This document shows positions 5,331-8,155 of a DNA stretch of 8,155 bases, in pieces (the stretch's first letter is position 1; each line of letters opens with the position of its first letter). The stretch comes from Acidobacteriota bacterium (GTDB lineage: Bacteria > Acidobacteriota > Terriglobia > Terriglobales > Acidobacteriaceae): contig JAJZHR010000090.1 in NCBI GenBank assembly GCA_021810815.1, positions 1 through 8,155 on the forward strand. The letters are read 5' to 3'. Both the position numbers and the translations under genes were made by a program. The notes beneath the pieces were generated by a model. The model was not told the DNA's origin. It saw only the letters and a program-made list of their open reading frames with translations, and ran no database searches.

Positions 5331-5332
5331 AT
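5057..5332 (-). CDS. Possible small hypothetical protein (low confidence)
   Basis: An open frame of 91 codons from ATG 5332 to TGA 5057, in the same direction as the oxidase gene and ending 53 nt before its start. The product is Ala/Glu/Gly-rich with no signal peptide, membrane segment or recognised motif. Its C-terminal part (HLDEELAPLAGM ... MEETLRSE) looks more protein-like than random. About 60% of codons begin with a purine, as expected for coding DNA, but third-position GC is only moderate. No Shine-Dalgarno sequence is evident. Its ATG overlaps the ATG of the plus-strand gene at 5331 inside the palindrome CATG, an awkward arrangement. It may be spurious. Confidence 0.25.
   Translation of the reverse strand: MEASLAAAEGCAGPRLAEQIQSAAQGRKSDGKSPGAAAPEWAALGPEATGSLLRAGKGHLDEELAPLAGMTVHRASASTVFAQMEETLRSE
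5318..5323 (+). promoter_or_regulatory. Possible -10 box (TAGACT) for the gene at 5331
   Basis: TAGACT sits 7 nt before the ATG at 5331 with no Shine-Dalgarno sequence between them, the same spacing seen before mqnC and thiS. It suggests a leaderless transcript. No consensus -35 is seen. Confidence 0.4.
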
Positions 5333-5636
5333 GAACCTGAAGATCGCGGCCATCCGCTCCGGAACGGACCCAGTCGGCAATTTGCCCGGCGGATCGTTCA
5401 CGCGCACGCTGGAGACGCCGCTGCACTGCCCGAAATGCGACGTCACCTACTACACCGTTGTCGATTGGGACCAGTCCGCCGACCGCTGGTTCGCGGATAA
5501 TTCGCGCCCTCTGCTCACGCTGCTGCGCAAGGCCATCTTCATGGGCCACAGCACGGATCATCGAGTGACGCACTTTGAAACCGAGGGCGTGGTGGTCACC
5601 AGCTTCACCCGGCACGAGGCGCTGGCAAAACCCTGA
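5331..5636 (+). CDS. Conserved-looking hypothetical protein with CxxC motif
   Basis: A 101-residue soluble protein of unknown function. A single CPKC (Cys33, Cys36) lies in TPLHCPKCDVTYYTVVDWD, a zinc-ribbon-like knuckle. Three histidines follow further on (His73, His77, His81 in MGHSTDHRVTHF) and could complete a metal site, though that is speculative. The C-terminal part, LRKAIFMGHSTDHRVTHFETEGVVVTSF, is compact and protein-like. The upstream in-frame sequence is low in coding character, so the start at 5331 is preferred. No signal peptide or membrane segment is present. I know of similar small acidobacterial proteins only as hypothetical, so no function is assigned. It is transcribed alone and converges on the dehydrogenase gene 52 bp downstream. 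Confidence 0.75.
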   Translation: MNLKIAAIRSGTDPVGNLPGGSFTRTLETPLHCPKCDVTYYTVVDWDQSADRWFADNSRPLLTLLRKAIFMGHSTDHRVTHFETEGVVVTSFTRHEALAKP

Positions 5637-5688
5637 GCAGCGGCTCCGTTTTGGCTGACGCTCTGGTGGCGCACACAAGGCCCGCGTT

Positions 5689-6573
5689 CTACTTCGCTTT
5701 TCCCGCAGCGCGCAGCGGCTCCACCACGGAGGACATGTCCTGCTCCGCATGGCCCTCCGCTGCGGCGATCTCGAACAGGCTCCGCGCCGCTGCTGCCGTC
5801 CTCAGCTCCACCCCGCTCTTCGCGGCAGTCGCGTGCGCATATTGAACATCTTTTGACATCAGCTTCAGCAGGAAGTTGACCGTGTAGTCTCTGCTCGCCA
5901 TGCGCTCGGAGATGGCAGAGATCATGGGGCTGCCGGGAGCACCGTTCTTCAGCAGCGTGAGCGCCTTGTCGCGATCCAGTCCGCTGCGCTCGATCCATGC
6001 CACTGCCTCAGCCAGCGACGCCACCTGAACCCCGCAGAGGAAGTTGTTGATGAGCTTCATCATCGCACCGCTGCCCACCGGGCCCAGATGCACGATCTCT
6101 TTGCTCATAGCATCCAGCACAGGCTTTACCTTTGCCAGGGAGGCACCGTCGCCACCCGCAAGGAACGTAAGCTGCCCGTCTGCTGCTGCCAGACGGCTGC
6201 CCGTCACCGGAGCGTCCAGAAATTCCAGCCCCCGCGCCTTCGCGGCTGCAGCAAGCTCCGCGATCCACGCCGGGCTCACCGTGCTCGCTTCCACCAGAAC
6301 GGCATCGCTCTCCGCGGCATTGAGAGCGCCATCTGCTCCCATCCACACCGCGCGCGAGGCGTCGTCGTCGGCGAGCATCGCAATCACCACCGCTGCGCCC
6401 TTCACCGCTGCCGCTGGCGTGGCTGCTACGCGTGCGCCGGAGGCGGCAAGAGCTTCAGCCTTCGCCGCCGTGCGGTTGTAGACGGCGAGGGGAAAGCCCG
6501 CCTTCAGAAGGTTCGCGGCCATGCCGCCGCCCATCGTTCCCAGGCCAAGCAATGCCACTGGTGTATTCGCCAT
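5689..6573 (-). CDS. NAD(P)-dependent beta-hydroxyacid dehydrogenase (GLYR-type)
   Basis: A 294-residue cytoplasmic oxidoreductase of the 3-hydroxyisobutyrate dehydrogenase superfamily. The Rossmann motif GLGTMG (10-15) is at the N-terminus, and Asn33-Arg34-Thr35 after the second strand suggests NADP(H). DAPVTGSRLAAADGQLTFL (about 120-138) is the substrate-binding segment. The GS followed by a basic residue resembles glyoxylate/succinic semialdehyde reductases more than true 3-hydroxyisobutyrate dehydrogenases. GSGAMMKLINNFL holds the catalytic Lys173 and Asn177. The helical C-terminal domain (FLLKLMSKDVQYAHATA) is complete. GGAG lies 10 nt before the ATG. It is 124 bp downstream of the DUF6807 gene in the same direction, so it may be the last gene of that operon, reducing a small aldehyde or oxidising a hydroxyacid. 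The exact substrate cannot be told from sequence. Confidence 0.9.
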   Translation of the reverse strand: MANTPVALLGLGTMGGGMAANLLKAGFPLAVYNRTAAKAEALAASGARVAATPAAAVKGAAVVIAMLADDDASRAVWMGADGALNAAESDAVLVEASTVSPAWIAELAAAAKARGLEFLDAPVTGSRLAAADGQLTFLAGGDGASLAKVKPVLDAMSKEIVHLGPVGSGAMMKLINNFLCGVQVASLAEAVAWIERSGLDRDKALTLLKNGAPGSPMISAISERMASRDYTVNFLLKLMSKDVQYAHATAAKSGVELRTAAAARSLFEIAAAEGHAEQDMSSVVEPLRAAGKAK

Positions 6574-6655
6574 TCAAAAATTTCTCCGCTTTCATTTTGA
6601 CGCCGTGCCGTCTTGTGATCGATGCAGGGGCCGTCTTTCGACGCAGGTGCCGTCA

Positions 6656-6684
6656 GCGCTCGGGCCCAACCTCAGCCCGAGCGC
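6656..6684 (-). other. 10-bp stem-loop between the DUF6807 and dehydrogenase genes
   Basis: GCGCTCGGGC (6656-6665) and GCCCGAGCGC (6675-6684) are perfect complements with a 9-nt loop, starting 13 nt past the DUF6807 stop. No T-run follows on the minus strand, so full intrinsic termination is doubtful. It may attenuate read-through or protect the mRNA 3' end. Confidence 0.55.
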
Positions 6685-6697
6685 CGGCGGCGTGCCA

Positions 6698-7756
6698 TCA
6701 ATGCGCTTTGTACAGCGCCGCGAATGCATCCGCAGCGTGGTTCATCTGCTCTGGAGTGGTTGCACGGTCAAGCAGCAGGACGCGATAGCGGAAGGTCGCT
6801 TCCTTGCCCTGCTCGATGGTGAAGTTGAACGGCTTTTCCTTCTTGTCAAAGATGCTGCGGCCCAGCGGATTGGCGGCGAACAGGCCGTAGCCGCGCGCAT
6901 GCCAATAGGTGGGATAGCCGGGATTGCCGGGGTGGTCGATGATGGCGATGGCAACCGTCTTGCCATCGGTCTCCCCGGTCAGCGTGCACCACCGGCCGCG
7001 CGTTGACCATACAGCATCGCCCTTCACGCCCTCGCTGGTCAGGTAGACGCCCGTCGCTCCGGGCGCTGCATCGGCCGTCTTCGTTGGGTGTCCGCTGGCG
7101 TCGTTGAAGATGCCGCCCTTCTCCGTCGGCGACTCCAGGAAGTGGGCGACCCGCATGCCCAGCAGCCCCTCCTTGTCGTCGTTGAAGACCGCCTTCTGCA
7201 ACGCATGCAGGGTCACGATGGTGTCCACGATGCGCTCGCCATGCGGCCCCTTGGAGAAGACGTAGCGTGTCGTCTGCTGCAGCACGTCCTGCCCCTCGCC
7301 AGTGGTCCAAGTCGCTTCCGTCACCAGATCGCCGCTCTCATGCCCGCTCGTGCTGGAGACGATCTTCACGTCGTGGACGGTGCCCATCTTGCTGCGCCGC
7401 GCTTCGGGAATGGCGTCCGAATTGTTCCAGAAGTCGAACCCATTCACGTTGCCGTAGTTGAACCACAACCCCGCGTGGTGCGGATGGTCCACGCGCTCTC
7501 CCGGCCTCGGCGCAAGTGGGAAGCCGCGCGTCACCGTGATCCCATCGCTGGTGATCAGCGGGTACAGCACCGCCTTCTTCTGCGTCGTCGGCCAGATGTA
7601 GGAGGTGAAAGGCTTGCCGTCGATGGTGATGTCCACGCGCCGCTGCGCCACATCGGGCGTCACCTGCACGCCCGACGCGGATGGAGGTGCAGCATGCAGA
7701 ACGCCCGAGAACGCCATAGGAAGTGCCAGCAGACTCGTCAGGATCAGATTACGCAT
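6698..7756 (-). CDS. DUF6807 (PmoA-like) exported protein
   Basis: A 352-residue protein with a signal peptide (about 1-23: MRNL, hydrophobic LTSLLALPMAFSGVL, cut near HAA), so it probably acts in the periplasm or outside the cell. The mature part is beta-rich. It carries DHPHHAGLWFNYGNVNGFDFW (about 90-110), with a His-rich stretch typical of the family, TTRYVFSKGPHGERIVDT, and IIDHPGNPGYPTYWHARGYGLFAANPLG (about 272-299). These match the family called DUF6807 or 'PmoA', named after methane monooxygenase in databases but with no known link to methane oxidation. The His and Asp residues suggest a metal or sugar site (inference). GGGAGGG is 10 nt upstream of the ATG. The start overlaps the end of the Gfo/Idh/MocA gene by 8 nt, indicating translational coupling. 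The pairing suggests a shared role in carbohydrate breakdown. Confidence 0.88.
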   Translation of the reverse strand: MRNLILTSLLALPMAFSGVLHAAPPSASGVQVTPDVAQRRVDITIDGKPFTSYIWPTTQKKAVLYPLITSDGITVTRGFPLAPRPGERVDHPHHAGLWFNYGNVNGFDFWNNSDAIPEARRSKMGTVHDVKIVSSTSGHESGDLVTEATWTTGEGQDVLQQTTRYVFSKGPHGERIVDTIVTLHALQKAVFNDDKEGLLGMRVAHFLESPTEKGGIFNDASGHPTKTADAAPGATGVYLTSEGVKGDAVWSTRGRWCTLTGETDGKTVAIAIIDHPGNPGYPTYWHARGYGLFAANPLGRSIFDKKEKPFNFTIEQGKEATFRYRVLLLDRATTPEQMNHAADAFAALYKAH

Positions 7757-8155
7757 TATGCGGTTTCCCTCCCACCATCACCTGCTCCGTCTTCTCGTCG
7801 AAGGTGACCTTCTCGCCCGTCTGGATCGCTGCGATGTTCATGCACAGCGCCACGGAGTGGCTGTACCCTGCGTCGATGCTTGCGTTCGGCGTCTTGCGAG
7901 AGCGCACGCACTCCATCCAGTTCCGCATATTGGCGGAGGTCATCGGATCGCCTCCGGTGTTGGCCTCGTGCGACACCTTCTCGACGTGCTCGCTCAGAGA
8001 GAAGCTTGGCAGTTGGTTGGCCTGCATCTTCATCTCGGCCGCGTTCTTCGCTGTCAGTCCGCCCGTCGGCGTCACCGTCTGCTTGTCCATGTCGATCATG
8101 CCGCCGTTCGAGTAGTACAGCTCCTTCACCCCGCCCGCCGAGTTGGTGAACCGTG
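7749..8155 (-). CDS. Gfo/Idh/MocA family oxidoreductase (C-terminal fragment)
   Basis: The gene enters from the right edge; 134 residues to the TAA are visible and the N-terminal Rossmann domain is missing. The C-terminal features are those of secreted-type Gfo/Idh/MocA dehydrogenases: KELYYSNGGMIDMD (a beta strand pair), a variable stretch, and MRNWMECVRSRKTPNASIDAGYSHSVALCMNIAAIQTGEKVTFD, the family's closing signature (HxxNFxxCVRSRKxPxxxxxxG). Such enzymes oxidise or reduce sugars and sugar acids with NAD(P). It is upstream of and overlaps the DUF6807 gene by 8 nt, the ribosome binding site of which lies within this gene's last codons. Substrate and localisation cannot be determined from this fragment. 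Confidence 0.88.
   Translation of the reverse strand, partial: RFTNSAGGVKELYYSNGGMIDMDKQTVTPTGGLTAKNAAEMKMQANQLPSFSLSEHVEKVSHEANTGGDPMTSANMRNWMECVRSRKTPNASIDAGYSHSVALCMNIAAIQTGEKVTFDEKTEQVMVGGKPHNA

Noticed and set aside
4707..5636. A 309-codon plus-strand frame covering the oxidase start and ending with the 101-residue gene
   Set aside because: Only the last 101 codons look like protein. The earlier part is antisense to the oxidase gene or crosses a low-complexity gap, so the start at 5331 was used.
6044..6600. Overlapping plus-strand frames opposite the dehydrogenase gene
   Set aside because: Ala/Ser/Arg-rich mirror frames of a well-supported Rossmann-fold gene.
7088..7807. A 239-codon plus-strand frame opposite the DUF6807 gene
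   Set aside because: Arg- and His-rich composition, antisense to a gene with signal peptide, ribosome binding site and family motifs.
1..8155. CRISPR array, tRNA, insertion sequence, phage or defence genes
   Set aside because: No regularly spaced repeats, no cloverleaf, and no transposase, integrase or nuclease motif seen on either strand.

Overview
The window looks like chromosomal DNA of a GC-rich Gram-negative bacterium, most likely Acidobacteriota (Terriglobia / Acidobacteriaceae type). This is inferred, not proven. The clues are futalosine-route menaquinone synthesis, a c-subunit of ATP synthase with a leader-like N-terminus, a DUF6807/PmoA-like protein beside a Gfo/Idh/MocA oxidoreductase, the intergenic repeat GTCATCCTGAGCGCAGCGAA, and several genes whose ATG follows a TANNNT box by 6-8 nt with no Shine-Dalgarno sequence.

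Layout. 1-285 (-): 5' end of an exported protein, possibly of the YdiY/DUF481 outer-membrane type. 529-3701 (+): an energy-metabolism run, mqnC - atpZ - atpI - atpB - atpE. It pairs a menaquinone biosynthesis enzyme with the membrane (F0) genes for the assembly factor, subunit I, subunit a and subunit c. The block ends in a strong intrinsic terminator (3779-3827); no b, delta or F1 genes follow, so the ATP synthase genes are split. A perfect 22-bp inverted repeat (3834-3881) comes next, then an isolated thiS (3897-4154) whose Gly-Gly tail is followed by 14 extra residues. 4242-5003 (-): heme-copper oxidase subunit III. 5331-5636 (+): a 101-residue protein of unknown function with a CxxC motif. 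5689-8155 (-): three genes in one direction, a Gfo/Idh/MocA oxidoreductase (its N-terminus lies outside the window), an exported DUF6807 protein overlapping it by 8 nt, and a beta-hydroxyacid dehydrogenase of the glyoxylate/succinic semialdehyde reductase type.

Functionally, the left half concerns respiration: menaquinone synthesis, proton-driven ATP synthesis and a terminal oxidase subunit. The right half looks like a small carbohydrate or aldehyde metabolism operon. I see no CRISPR array, tRNA, rRNA, transposase, phage gene or recognisable defence system. The points that most deserve a second look are the extended ThiS tail, the hairpin before it, the split ATP synthase operon joined to mqnC, the repeat cluster between atpI and atpB, and the apparent leaderless starts. 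No undescribed multi-gene system is evident.
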